A stretch of DNA of 64,000 nucleotides from Flavobacterium amnicola (GCF_004122165.1 NZ_SBKO01000001.1:124001-188000), one strand, 5' to 3'. Shown: positions 34,013 to 42,473, counted from the first letter of the stretch. Numbers and translations: made by a program. Notes: generated by a model not told the origin, from the letters alone.

Positions 34013-35422
34013 TTATCTTAAATGTTTTTTTGGAAGAGGAACCGCTTTCATTTGCAAAATTTCATCGACAGAAGTGACATAATATAACTTTTCATTTTTC
34101 TCATCATAAAAAGGCTGTCCATCGAAATGTATCGTGTTTATTTTACTTCCCAAATTTATAGGTTCCGACCAATTTTTCCAGGAATCATCAAGACGGTAGG
34201 AAACAAAGAGATCATAATTCCCATTGCTACTAAATCCGTTGGAAGCAAACAACAATGTCTTAGAATCGGAGAGTAATTGTGGATTTGATTCTTCTGCAGC
34301 CGAATTGATAACTTTTCCCATATTTTGAAGAAAGCCATACGTTCCATCTTCTTTTCGATGGGCATAATACAAGTCTAAACTTCCTTGTGTAAAATCGGTT
34401 TCAATGGCCAGGATTAATGTTTTCCCATCGGAAGTCATTGTTGCATCCGAAGTATCGTTGTAATTGTTAAACGCAGCAATTTTTAATTGACCTTGCTTTT
34501 CGTATGTTCCATTATTATTTTTAAAAACGGTATAACCAGAATCACCAGTCCCTTTATCATAAATGGCGCCACCACTTAATGCAAAATTTTCATTGATCAC
34601 TTCTAAGTAATTATAGTTTTCGTTTTGAGAAAATTCAGGTAAAATAGTTGCAGAGTCCCATTTATCATTCCCTAAATAGGTCGTGGCATAAATTTGCTCT
34701 TTTTGATTGGTTACTGAAAAATACAATTTCCCATCAGGGCTAACCACTGGGCCAGAAGGCTGCAAATTCCCTAATGATATCACAACTGGAGAGTCTAAAT
34801 TCTCCAATTCTGGTTTTGAATTGATTTTTGCTTCGATAGGATTTTCCGAATCAGAAATCCCAATGGCATCAATTTGTTTTTGACCCGGAACTAGCGCAAA
34901 TACAAACTCCACTTTTACCATCGTGATATTTGACATTGGTGCCTCTAAAATTATTCTTTCTATCCCAGGATTTACAGCTTGAGGTACCTCTTGAATTTTT
35001 CTTCGTTTTCGACCAAAATAATAACTTCTATCAGTGGTCAATGTAGTTTTATAAACAGGCGTTTTATAGTCGGATTTTCGTCCCCAAACCGCCTCAAATT
35101 TTTCTCCATCGGTCGATACAAACACGCGATACACACAACCGGCATTAAGATTTTCGAAAATAGCAATTTGCTTAACGCTTTGTGGTTTTTCAAAACCAAC
35201 TACTACCACTTCTCTGCCATCTAATGCATTTTTTGGTGACCATCCATTTGGACTATTTCCACATTGCGGCAATGCATCTGGTTTTCCCAAAATACGTTTA
35301 ATTCCATTTTGCTTTCCTCCCAAATCGGAGGAGAATTTTATTAATTTATGTGCCCACTGCACTTGTTGCGCTTGTGCCGAAAGCATTAGATTAAAAATTA
35401 TTATAACGAGAACTGGTTTCAT
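34013..35422 (-). CDS. Exported PD40/WD40-like beta-propeller protein with N-terminal discoidin-like domain
   Basis: Encodes 469 residues with a signal peptide (MKPVLVIIIFNLMLSAQAQ). Residues about 25-190 look like a galactose-binding/discoidin beta-sandwich (DGREVVVVGFEKPQSVKQIAIFENL split by loops). Residues about 210-465 carry PD40 blades of the TolB type: PVVSPDGKLYFSV, DATMTSDGKTLILA, NPQLLSDSKTLLFASNGF and GQPFYDEKNEKLYYV. Such proteins in Bacteroidota bind peptidoglycan-associated or surface partners; the ligand is unknown. It lies between the two operons controlled by sites 3 and 2, behind a probable terminator, so it may have its own promoter. Confidence 0.75.
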   Translation of the reverse strand: MKPVLVIIIFNLMLSAQAQQVQWAHKLIKFSSDLGGKQNGIKRILGKPDALPQCGNSPNGWSPKNALDGREVVVVGFEKPQSVKQIAIFENLNAGCVYRVFVSTDGEKFEAVWGRKSDYKTPVYKTTLTTDRSYYFGRKRRKIQEVPQAVNPGIERIILEAPMSNITMVKVEFVFALVPGQKQIDAIGISDSENPIEAKINSKPELENLDSPVVISLGNLQPSGPVVSPDGKLYFSVTNQKEQIYATTYLGNDKWDSATILPEFSQNENYNYLEVINENFALSGGAIYDKGTGDSGYTVFKNNNGTYEKQGQLKIAAFNNYNDTSDATMTSDGKTLILAIETDFTQGSLDLYYAHRKEDGTYGFLQNMGKVINSAAEESNPQLLSDSKTLLFASNGFSSNGNYDLFVSYRLDDSWKNWSEPINLGSKINTIHFDGQPFYDEKNEKLYYVTSVDEILQMKAVPLPKKHLR

Positions 35423-35450
35423 ACATTCAAAATTTATGGTTTAGTAGAAA

Positions 35451-35476
35451 AGGGCTATGAAACGAATCACAACCCT
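35451..35476 (-). terminator. Probable terminator after the PQQ-like propeller gene
   Basis: On the minus strand AGGGTTGTGA (35476-35467) pairs with TCATAGCCCT (35460-35451) with two G-U pairs and a 6-nt loop, followed by TTTTCT. It lies between the stop at 35499 and the next start at 35422 and would end the site 3 operon. Confidence 0.55.
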
Positions 35477-35498
35477 CTTCTGAAACAACTAAAAACGC

Positions 35499-37424
35499 TT
35501 AATTGTTAATTTTGATTTTTTCTACTTTTTTGCCTTTAAAAGCGAACACGAATTCACCATCGCTAGTAATATCAATCCCGTCACCATAAACAGGACTTCC
35601 GCCTTTCCCTTTAGACTGAACAGAGCCTTTGGTTTCACCATTGGTCATGTCAATCCCATAAATGATGTTTTTACCACCACGTTGGTCCCTTAGGAAATAA
35701 TTGTCTCCAATTTTATAATAAAAATCAACACCTCTAATTTTATCGGTAGCGAAAGCTCTTGAGCCATCCTTTTTGAAATAAGAAGCCAATCCTTTTTCAG
35801 AAAGCACTACGACTTTATCTTCAAAATCGATGACATCATCTGCTTTACCTACTCCAGCATCATTATGTTTCACGTCAAACAATTGATTCCCAGAAGCAAT
35901 ATCATAGCCATAAAATTGATCTCCATCCCCAACAAATACTTTTTGATTTTCGTGAATAATCAAGTCGGTAATTCTTTTGTCAAATTTTTCCGACCTCCAA
36001 GTCGTTTTACCTGTTGCATCATCAATCGCTAACACTCCATTTTTTTGAGCTTTATAATCCCAGTATACATAAGGAACTTGCACTTTATAAGTACCACCAC
36101 CATATGGATTTGTTCTGGTTTCATTACGGTATTCTTGTACTTGTACTTTTCCTCCAACTTGTAACAGTACTTTATTGCCTGCTTTGTATACATTTGGCAT
36201 ACTGAAAGCTCCTGTTATTTTTTCGGAAGCCCATAACAATTTTCCGGATTCAACATCATGTTTTTCTACATATTTGGTTCTATCTCTAGTACCTAACATC
36301 ACAATGTATACTGAATTATCAATAAAAATGGGATCAGCAATGGTTCTGTAGTATTTTTTAAGTTTTGTATTAGAAAACATGCCTTTCCCTCCGTCCATAT
36401 CATTTTCATAGATGGCTTCCCAAAGTTTTTGTCCATTATTGATATTATACACTTGCAGGCCGTTTAGATACATAAATATCTTATCCCCTTTAATCCACAA
36501 GTCAACAATAGCTCTTCTGGTCACCAATTCTTTTTCGATCGTTCCTAAAAAAGTCGCATCCCAAAGAATTTCACCATTCGCTGCATTTAATTTGACCAAT
36601 TGATTTTTAAAACCGGCGAACAAAGCCCCCAAAGCAGTCGGTTTAAAGTTAATCATCACAATTTCATTACGTTTGGCATCATAAATATATTTTCCAACCC
36701 CTCCTTTAAAGCGGTTTGTTTCCCATATTTTTTCACCTGTATTGGCTTTTACCAAAACCACTGAAGCCTTTTGAGAGATTAAGAAAGCATCTAGTTCATA
36801 AATGTACTTTACGGTTTCTAATTCTCCTTGATCCACACTATCTTCCGATTTGGTTCCTTTGGGTAAAAGATTCTGAAATTGCTCGGAACTCCACAATTCT
36901 TTTCCAGAAACAATATCGATTACTGCTACTCTATCCGTTCCCATTTTCTTTTCATCAAACAAAAACAAATATCCTCCTTTGTCTTTCCAAATTACATACT
37001 GATACTCACATTTGTTGGTTCCGTTTGTTGTAATTTTTTTATAATCGCCGTTCCAAATTAAATTTCCTTTTCCGTCTAAAACAGAAGCCGAATTATTGTC
37101 GGTTCCCACAATATAACTTCCGTCAGGTGCACTAAGCGCCAAGAAATCGGCTTTGTTCCCAAACTCAGATTCCCAAACGGTAGCAAAACTTCCAGATTTT
37201 TTGCTTCCTTTTCCAGACGGTTTTTTGGGAGCTGGAGCTGATGTAGTTTCAGTTTTCTCTACTTTTTCGGTTTTCTCGGTTTTCTCGGTTTTCTCAACCC
37301 TCTCTGTCTTATTTTTACTTGATAATTTTTCTTTCGCTTTGTCTAGAAGCTTGCTAAATTGTGCCGAAGCCGAAAATGACCCAAACAAACAAAGAGTTAC
37401 CATTAGGATTGATACTTTTTTCAT
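35499..37424 (-). CDS. Exported PQQ-like beta-propeller protein
   Basis: Encodes 641 residues. A signal peptide (MKKVSILMVTLCLFGSFSASAQ) is followed by a low-complexity Lys/Glu/Thr linker (EKTEKTEKTEKVEKTE) and a propeller with PQQ-type repeats (GNLIWNGDYKKI, GKELWSSEQF, GEKIWETNRF, NGEILWDATF, GQKLWEAIY, GKLLWASEKI, GKTTWRSEKF). The Trp-containing blade ends are those of BamB/PQQ-dehydrogenase folds, but no quinone-binding catalytic residues are evident, so a binding or scaffold role is likelier than an enzyme. It is the last gene of the transcript from regulatory site 3. Confidence 0.8.
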   Translation of the reverse strand: MKKVSILMVTLCLFGSFSASAQFSKLLDKAKEKLSSKNKTERVEKTEKTEKTEKVEKTETTSAPAPKKPSGKGSKKSGSFATVWESEFGNKADFLALSAPDGSYIVGTDNNSASVLDGKGNLIWNGDYKKITTNGTNKCEYQYVIWKDKGGYLFLFDEKKMGTDRVAVIDIVSGKELWSSEQFQNLLPKGTKSEDSVDQGELETVKYIYELDAFLISQKASVVLVKANTGEKIWETNRFKGGVGKYIYDAKRNEIVMINFKPTALGALFAGFKNQLVKLNAANGEILWDATFLGTIEKELVTRRAIVDLWIKGDKIFMYLNGLQVYNINNGQKLWEAIYENDMDGGKGMFSNTKLKKYYRTIADPIFIDNSVYIVMLGTRDRTKYVEKHDVESGKLLWASEKITGAFSMPNVYKAGNKVLLQVGGKVQVQEYRNETRTNPYGGGTYKVQVPYVYWDYKAQKNGVLAIDDATGKTTWRSEKFDKRITDLIIHENQKVFVGDGDQFYGYDIASGNQLFDVKHNDAGVGKADDVIDFEDKVVVLSEKGLASYFKKDGSRAFATDKIRGVDFYYKIGDNYFLRDQRGGKNIIYGIDMTNGETKGSVQSKGKGGSPVYGDGIDITSDGEFVFAFKGKKVEKIKINN

Positions 37425-37448
37425 ATTTTGCGTTTTTAGTTATTGTCT

Positions 37449-37823
37449 TTAAAATGTTGCGGTATACCTGATTTTATATCGCTGTTGTTTTTGTAGTTTG
37501 AATTTGAATTTATGATTCAGAATATACTCTGACATAAAATTTATAAAATCTATATTTTTGATGTCGCTATCTACTTTAAAAAAAGTAGCTACTTTCCCGT
37601 TTTGGATTACACTAATATCTACTACCATTGTTCCAAAAACAATACTGAATTTTTTGTTTTTTTTCTTAACAAAATCGGCACCTTTAAATGTTTCATCAAT
37701 TTCTTTGGTCACCATTTCTGCAACTTGCTCTTCGTCTGTTAACACTGGCTTTTTTTGAGCGAAAACAGAAGTTGAAATCAAACTAAAGAAAACAAGCATA
37801 TATATTTTTGCTATAATTTTCAT
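37449..37823 (-). CDS. Small exported protein in the site 3 operon
   Basis: Encodes 124 residues with a signal peptide (MKIIAKIYMLVFFSLISTSVFAQ). The mature part is alpha/beta (LTDEEQVAEMVTKEIDETF, KFSIVFGTMVVDISVIQNG, FMSEYILNHKFKFKL). I recognise no family. Its ATG overlaps the stop of the upstream lipoprotein gene as TAATG, indicating translational coupling, and the PQQ-like gene begins 24 bp after its stop. Confidence 0.68.
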   Translation of the reverse strand: MKIIAKIYMLVFFSLISTSVFAQKKPVLTDEEQVAEMVTKEIDETFKGADFVKKKNKKFSIVFGTMVVDISVIQNGKVATFFKVDSDIKNIDFINFMSEYILNHKFKFKLQKQQRYKIRYTATF

Positions 37824-38335
37824 TATTGAACTGTTATTTGATTTACGAACAACACACCTTCAGTAATGGTCACGTTGGAAGAACCGTTGTTCCCTACAAA
37901 ACTGAAAGTACCTTTAACCACTTTTCCTGTCATATCAAGAGTAGTCACTTTCATTTCTCCAGAAGTAGAATTATAATAATCGTCTGGAAAAGTAGCACCA
38001 TCATTACTTTTATAAGTCAACCAAGAAGAAGTCATATCGAATGACTGTTGCGCGGGGTAAGTTCCTGTATTGGCTGGAAAATGTAGTTCTAAGACTTCCT
38101 TTCCTGCTTTTTTAACAAATACATCAATATATTTCCCTCCCGCCACTGAGTTTGTATAGTGGGTTGCTGTGACTTCATCGGCAGTAATTAATACGCCATT
38201 TAATTTAAAAGAAGTGCTACCCGTTGGTATTGGTGTTGGTATTGGTGTTGGAACTGTAACAGCATCGTCATTGGAACAAGAAGCAAATACCAATATAAAA
38301 ATTGCTGTCGCTGTTTTCAAAAATGTAGTTTTCAT
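37823..38335 (-). CDS. Lipoprotein heading the site 3 operon
   Basis: Encodes 170 residues from the ATG at 38335: signal peptide with lipobox (AIFILVFASCSNDD), a linker made of PTPIPTPIPTG (encoded by a GGTATTGGTGTT-type tandem repeat) and a beta-rich domain (STSFKLNGVLITADEV, YIDVFVKKAGKEVLELHFP, VKGTFSFVGNNGSS, ITEGVLFVN). It shares layout and C-terminal motif with the lipoprotein at 33393-33920. It lies directly downstream of regulatory site 3 and is coupled to the next gene by a TAATG overlap. Confidence 0.75.
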   Translation of the reverse strand: MKTTFLKTATAIFILVFASCSNDDAVTVPTPIPTPIPTGSTSFKLNGVLITADEVTATHYTNSVAGGKYIDVFVKKAGKEVLELHFPANTGTYPAQQSFDMTSSWLTYKSNDGATFPDDYYNSTSGEMKVTTLDMTGKVVKGTFSFVGNNGSSNVTITEGVLFVNQITVQ

Positions 38336-38365
38336 AATCAAAAGTTTTAGAGTTAATTAATAACC

Positions 38366-38414
38366 CAAAATTCTGATTATTTACAAGGTGCATCAATACG
38401 TAGAATTACGTATT
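38366..38414 (-). promoter_or_regulatory. Regulatory site 3: 20-bp inverted repeat plus -7 element
   Basis: AATACGTA-GAAT-TACGTATT (38395-38414), identical to site 1, with minus-strand GAATTTTG at 38373-38366 in the -7 position and the lipoprotein ATG at 38335. The repeat ends 2 bp from the stop of the preceding gene (38417). Spacing to the TTTG is the same as in the other two copies. Confidence 0.8.
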
Positions 38415-38416
38415 TT

Positions 38417-39367
38417 TTAAAAACGTATATGAGGAAGTTTGATTTGAATTTGAGCAATTTTGCTCTTTATTTTTTCTAGAAATTGCTGATGACTTTCAGA
38501 ATTCGGATTGAAAGCTCGGTGTTGTAAGGCTTTTTGAATTTCACACACTTGCTGCATCGTTTTAAATTCTTCTTCATAGACATAATTTTCAAAGAATTTT
38601 ATCCAGATGTAATCAATTGCTGTTTGATTGGGATGTAGCATGTCTTCCGCATAAAAACGATAATCGCGAAGTTCGTCGATCATGATTTCGTAGGAAGGAA
38701 AATAATTAACAATGGATAATTGATAATTGATAATTTTATGGATGGCGGTAAATAAATGCGATTTACTCAAATTGTTTTCAATAAATCCATCTTTGATATG
38801 TCGAACTGGGGAAACGGTAAAAATGAATTTAGCGTTTGGATTCACCGAAGTAATTAATGATATTATATTTTTCAGATTTTCTTCAACAACTTCCACTGAA
38901 AGCAATTCTTTCGTAAATTTTTTTTGTGGGACTTTATGACAATTGGCGACAATCTCGTTCGTTTCTATATTTCGATACACCCACGAAGTTCCTAAGGTAA
39001 TTATCAAATGGGTAGATTGGATAATTTGAAAATGAGTGGATTCGATTAAATCATTCAACTCTTTTAAAAAAACTTCTTTATTTGAATTGGAAAGCACCGA
39101 ATGGACTTCAAAACAATGCCATGCTTCATTATGAAAAAAAATATCATTCTCGGTAAAATAGTTTTTCTGAACGCTTCTTCTAATTAATTTTTCTATGGAA
39201 ACGGGATTAAAAATTATGCCGAAAGGATTGATGGTAGTTTTAAATTTAAAATACTCAAACTTTTCACCCATATTCTCTGCAAAACACGAACCTAACAGCA
39301 GTACTTCCGATTGATAATCGATAGGAAAATCGTATTTTGTGATAGGAATTATGGTTCTGAATTGCAT
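38417..39367 (-). CDS. GSCFA-domain protein
   Basis: Encodes 316 residues. The defining motif is in LLLGSCFAENMGEKFEYFKF, followed by NPFGIIFNP, the segment LIITLGTSWVYRN, and FTVSPVRHIKDGFIENN with DMLHPN near residue 240. GSCFA proteins resemble SGNH hydrolases: Ser in GSCFA, and Asp and His in the C-terminal D-x-x-HP motif, here EDMLHPN. The substrate is unknown; some act in cell-envelope ester chemistry. The segment INYQLSIVNYF (38704-38736) looks like a translated intergenic repeat. A -7 element TATTTTTG (39393-39386, with CAA at 39410) precedes the start. Confidence 0.85.
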   Translation of the reverse strand: MQFRTIIPITKYDFPIDYQSEVLLLGSCFAENMGEKFEYFKFKTTINPFGIIFNPVSIEKLIRRSVQKNYFTENDIFFHNEAWHCFEVHSVLSNSNKEVFLKELNDLIESTHFQIIQSTHLIITLGTSWVYRNIETNEIVANCHKVPQKKFTKELLSVEVVEENLKNIISLITSVNPNAKFIFTVSPVRHIKDGFIENNLSKSHLFTAIHKIINYQLSIVNYFPSYEIMIDELRDYRFYAEDMLHPNQTAIDYIWIKFFENYVYEEEFKTMQQVCEIQKALQHRAFNPNSESHQQFLEKIKSKIAQIQIKLPHIRF

Positions 39368-39385
39368 TTTTAAGGAATTTTGATC

Positions 39386-39449
39386 AAAAATACGAAATAA
39401 TAATGGGACAAATTTAACGATTTCTTCACTCTTTTATTCTGTATTTTTG
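39386..39449. promoter_or_regulatory. Divergent promoter region between the GSCFA and ABC exporter genes
   Basis: Minus-strand TATTTTTG (39393-39386) with TTTG about 16 nt upstream faces the GSCFA gene; plus-strand TATTTTTG (39442-39449) faces the ABC gene 27 nt before its ATG. Both fit TAnnTTTG. Confidence 0.5.
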
Positions 39450-39476
39450 TGCGACCAAACGATTACAAAATCATCT

Positions 39477-41222
39477 ATGAAATTACTTTACAGTTACCTC
39501 AAAAAACATAAAAGCCTGTTATTTTTTGCCTTATTGATGGCTGCCATCAATATTTGTTTTAGTTTAAGTGATTCTATCATCACAGGAAAGCTGATGCAAG
39601 ATTGTGGGGTAGGCATTGCCAAATACAAAGGCAATGAAATGGGTTTTATCAAAGCCGTGATGTTTTGGTTGGGACTCTCTTTAGGTGCCGCCATGGTTTC
39701 TAGAATCACCAAAAACTTCCAAGATTATTTTACCAATATTGTCATTCAGCGTACGGGTGCCGAAATGTATACCGATGGTATTAAAAAATCATTGGACTTG
39801 CCTTATATGGAATTTGAAGACCAGCAGAGTGGTAAAACATTGAGCATGCTTCAAAAAGTTAGAATAGATTCTGAAAAGTTAATTACATTATCTATCTCTT
39901 TAATCTTTCAAACCATTATTGGGTTTATTTTTGTGATTGTCTACATTTCTAGAATCGATTATCGCATTGCATTTGTATTCATTTTAACTGCTCCAATAAT
40001 TGCCTATATCAGTTCTTTTCTGGGGAAAAAAATCAAAGTGGTTTCACGAAGAATCGTACTACAAACCAACTCATTAGCGGGTTCCACAACGGAAAGTTTA
40101 CGCAATATTGAATTGGTAAAAAGTTTAGGCCTTACACAACAAGAAGAAAGCCGATTAAATTCGAATACGCTCCGCATCTTACAATTGGAAATTCAAAAAA
40201 TCAGATTTATCAGAAGTTTGAGTTTTATTCAAGGAACGACGGTTCATTTCATGCGAACTTGTATTGTTTTTACTTTGTATTACTTCCTTTTCAATGGAAA
40301 AATTCAAGTCGGAGATTTATTAACGATGGTGTTTTTCACCTTCTTTATTTTTAATCCGCTACAGGAATTAAGTGCTTTTATCATCGCTAAAAATGAAACC
40401 AAGGTTTCAATGGAAAATTTTGAAAAACTGTTGAATGCTGCTTCTGAATTTCGTCCTGAACATCCAAATCCTATTGGCGCTATTGAGTCATTGCAATTTT
40501 CCAATGTCAGCTTCAAACACAAAACCGCCAGTCAACCTGCTGTAGAAAACATCAACTTCACCATTAAAAAAGGAGAAACCGTAGCGTTTGTGGGTCCGTC
40601 GGGCGCTGGAAAAACAACTTTAGTAAAATTATTAGTTGGGTTATATCCTCCTGCAGAAGGAAATGTTTTGTACAACCATACCGATTCTACTCAAATTGAC
40701 ATTCAAGATTTGAGACAACAATTGGGGTTTGTAACGCAAGATGCTCAATTATTCTCAGGTACCATTAAAGAAAATTTATTGTTTGTCAAACCCACTGCCA
40801 CCGATAAAGAATTATTGGATGCTTTGCACAAAGCCAGCTGTCAAAATTTATTGAATCGTGCCGAAAACGGTATTGACACCACAATTGGAGAAGGCGGAAT
40901 TAAGGTTTCTGGTGGTGAAAAACAACGATTATCGATTGCCCGTGCCATATTGCGAAATCCGAATTTATTAATTTTTGATGAGGCGACTTCTGCATTGGAC
41001 TCGATTACAGAAGAAGAAATTACATCCACTATCCGCAATATTTCCGATCAAAATAGAATTACAGTGCTTATCGCCCACCGACTATCAACCATTATGCACG
41101 CCGATACCATTTTTGTATTGGAGCAAGGTAAAATCATCGAACAAGGCAAACACGAGGATTTACTGAATGAAAAAGGCTTGTATTATGCGATGTGGAGACA
41201 ACAAATTGGAGAGAGAAAATAA
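39477..41222 (+). CDS. ABC exporter, fused membrane and ATPase domains
   Basis: Encodes 581 residues. Six transmembrane helices occupy about residues 1-315, then an ATPase domain with Walker A (GPSGAGKTT), Q loop (GFVTQDAQLF), signature (VSGGEKQRLSIARAI), Walker B (LLIFDEATSALD) and H-loop (IAHRLSTI). This is a half-transporter of the type I exporter (ABCB-like) family working as a homodimer; the substrate is unknown, lipid or drug being usual. The ATG at 39477 is preferred to an upstream in-frame TTG that forms part of the -7 element. Confidence 0.9.
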   Translation: MKLLYSYLKKHKSLLFFALLMAAINICFSLSDSIITGKLMQDCGVGIAKYKGNEMGFIKAVMFWLGLSLGAAMVSRITKNFQDYFTNIVIQRTGAEMYTDGIKKSLDLPYMEFEDQQSGKTLSMLQKVRIDSEKLITLSISLIFQTIIGFIFVIVYISRIDYRIAFVFILTAPIIAYISSFLGKKIKVVSRRIVLQTNSLAGSTTESLRNIELVKSLGLTQQEESRLNSNTLRILQLEIQKIRFIRSLSFIQGTTVHFMRTCIVFTLYYFLFNGKIQVGDLLTMVFFTFFIFNPLQELSAFIIAKNETKVSMENFEKLLNAASEFRPEHPNPIGAIESLQFSNVSFKHKTASQPAVENINFTIKKGETVAFVGPSGAGKTTLVKLLVGLYPPAEGNVLYNHTDSTQIDIQDLRQQLGFVTQDAQLFSGTIKENLLFVKPTATDKELLDALHKASCQNLLNRAENGIDTTIGEGGIKVSGGEKQRLSIARAILRNPNLLIFDEATSALDSITEEEITSTIRNISDQNRITVLIAHRLSTIMHADTIFVLEQGKIIEQGKHEDLLNEKGLYYAMWRQQIGERK

Positions 41223-41248
41223 ATTTAAACTCAAAAAATAAGCAAATA

Positions 41249-41276
41249 TTTGTATCCTTTGTTTTTATTAAATTTG
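41249..41276 (+). promoter_or_regulatory. Promoter of the DUF3667 gene
   Basis: TTTG (41249-41252), a 16-nt spacer and TAAATTTG (41269-41276) precede the ATG at 41298. Confidence 0.5.
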
Positions 41277-41297
41277 TAATAAGCAGAAACTTACTAT

Positions 41298-42029
41298 ATG
41301 CAAATAACGTGTAAAAATTGCAATCAAATTTTCAAAGGTCATTATTGCAACAATTGTGGACAATCAGCTGAAACTCATAAATTGGATGTTCATTTTTTAT
41401 GGCACGACATTCAGCATGGCTTATTACATTTTGACAAAGGCATTTTGTATTCTGCTAAGAAACTTTTTACTGAACCAGGAATTACTATCCGAGAATATAT
41501 AGAAGGAAAAAGAATTCATCATTTTAAACCGATTTCTTTAGTAATTATATTAGCAACACTTTACGGACTCTTATGCCATTTATTTGATATTCATATAATT
41601 GTTTCTAAAGATAATATTGAAAAAGTTAATTATTTTAATGAATGGTCCATTTCACATTATGCTTGGATAACTTTATTGACAATTCCTTTTTATACTATTG
41701 GAACTTTTATTTTTTTCAGAAAACAAGGTTATAATTTTATTGAACTATTAATACAAAATACTTTTAAAGCAAGCCAACGTTTGTTTTTACATATTCTGCT
41801 TTTTCCAGTAATTATTTACTTTAACGAAACACCACAAATAAATAAAGTCCGATTGATTTTATACCTTTTAGATGTGGCTTTAATTTTTTGGACGAATCTT
41901 CAATTTTTCGATAAATTAAGCAAACCTAAAGTGATATTGAATTCTATTTTTAGTCATTTGTTGTTTTTAGTTTTATTCACCACATTTACGGCCATTATCA
42001 TGTATTTCTTAGGCTTAATAACCATTTAA
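41298..42029 (+). CDS. DUF3667 membrane protein with N-terminal zinc ribbon
   Basis: Encodes 243 residues. The N-terminus has a CxxC...CxxC zinc ribbon (ITCKNCNQIFKGHYCNNCGQ), then a conserved helical segment (HDIQHGLLHFDKGILYSAKKLF, IREYIEGKRIHHFKPISL) and about four membrane helices (LVIILATLYGLL and later ones). The family is common in Bacteroidota and has no assigned function. The Rid gene follows after 3 bp, so they are cotranscribed. Confidence 0.85.
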   Translation: MQITCKNCNQIFKGHYCNNCGQSAETHKLDVHFLWHDIQHGLLHFDKGILYSAKKLFTEPGITIREYIEGKRIHHFKPISLVIILATLYGLLCHLFDIHIIVSKDNIEKVNYFNEWSISHYAWITLLTIPFYTIGTFIFFRKQGYNFIELLIQNTFKASQRLFLHILLFPVIIYFNETPQINKVRLILYLLDVALIFWTNLQFFDKLSKPKVILNSIFSHLLFLVLFTTFTAIIMYFLGLITI

Positions 42030-42032
42030 TTT

Positions 42033-42416
42033 ATGATTAAAAAAGAATATTTATATGCGAATGAAGGCTTTTCACAAGTCGTAATTACGGAAACAGAGGA
42101 AATCAAAACCTTATATATTTCTGGACAAATTGGCGAAGGACATGATTTAGAAACGCAAACCATTGCCACCTTTAAAAATTTAGAAAATCTTTTAAAAGAA
42201 TGCAATTCAAGCTTTCAGGATGTCGTAAAAATGAATACCTATATTGTAAATTTTAATCCGGAAATAGATTTGCCCATTTTTAGAAAAATAAGAAAAGAAT
42301 TTTTAGGAAACGAACATTATCCTGCCAGTACTTTAGTAGGCGTTACTGTTTTAGGAAATAGAAACTGGCTAATTGAGATTGAAGCAACAGCAGTGATTGA
42401 TAAGAAATCAGTATAA
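42033..42416 (+). CDS. Rid/YjgF-family protein lacking the usual catalytic Arg
   Basis: Encodes 127 residues with the Rid fold: TLYISGQIGEG, ATFKNLENLLKECNSSFQDVVKMNTYIVN and a C-terminal strand LIEIEATAVI. In RidA the enamine/imine deaminase activity needs an Arg in the motif PAR-x-x-V; here the aligned residues read YPASTLVGV, with Ser instead. It is therefore probably not a standard 2-aminoacrylate deaminase but a related ligand-binding trimer. It follows the DUF3667 gene by 3 bp; a strong hairpin follows. Confidence 0.82.
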   Translation: MIKKEYLYANEGFSQVVITETEEIKTLYISGQIGEGHDLETQTIATFKNLENLLKECNSSFQDVVKMNTYIVNFNPEIDLPIFRKIRKEFLGNEHYPASTLVGVTVLGNRNWLIEIEATAVIDKKSV

Positions 42417-42420
42417 AACA

Positions 42421-42455
42421 AAACCCTCCAAAAATTTAAAATTTTTGGAGGGTTT
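42421..42455. terminator. Bidirectional terminator between the Rid gene and the 42474 lipoprotein gene
   Basis: A perfect 15-bp stem (42421-42435 with 42441-42455), AAACCCTCCAAAAAT with its complement, around a 5-nt loop. Confidence 0.88.
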
Positions 42456-42473
42456 CAATTTTAAATCAAAATA

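Noticed and set aside
37250..37320. CRISPR-like short tandem repeat
   Set aside because: It is the coding sequence for the TEKTEK linker of the PQQ-like protein; there are no spacers.
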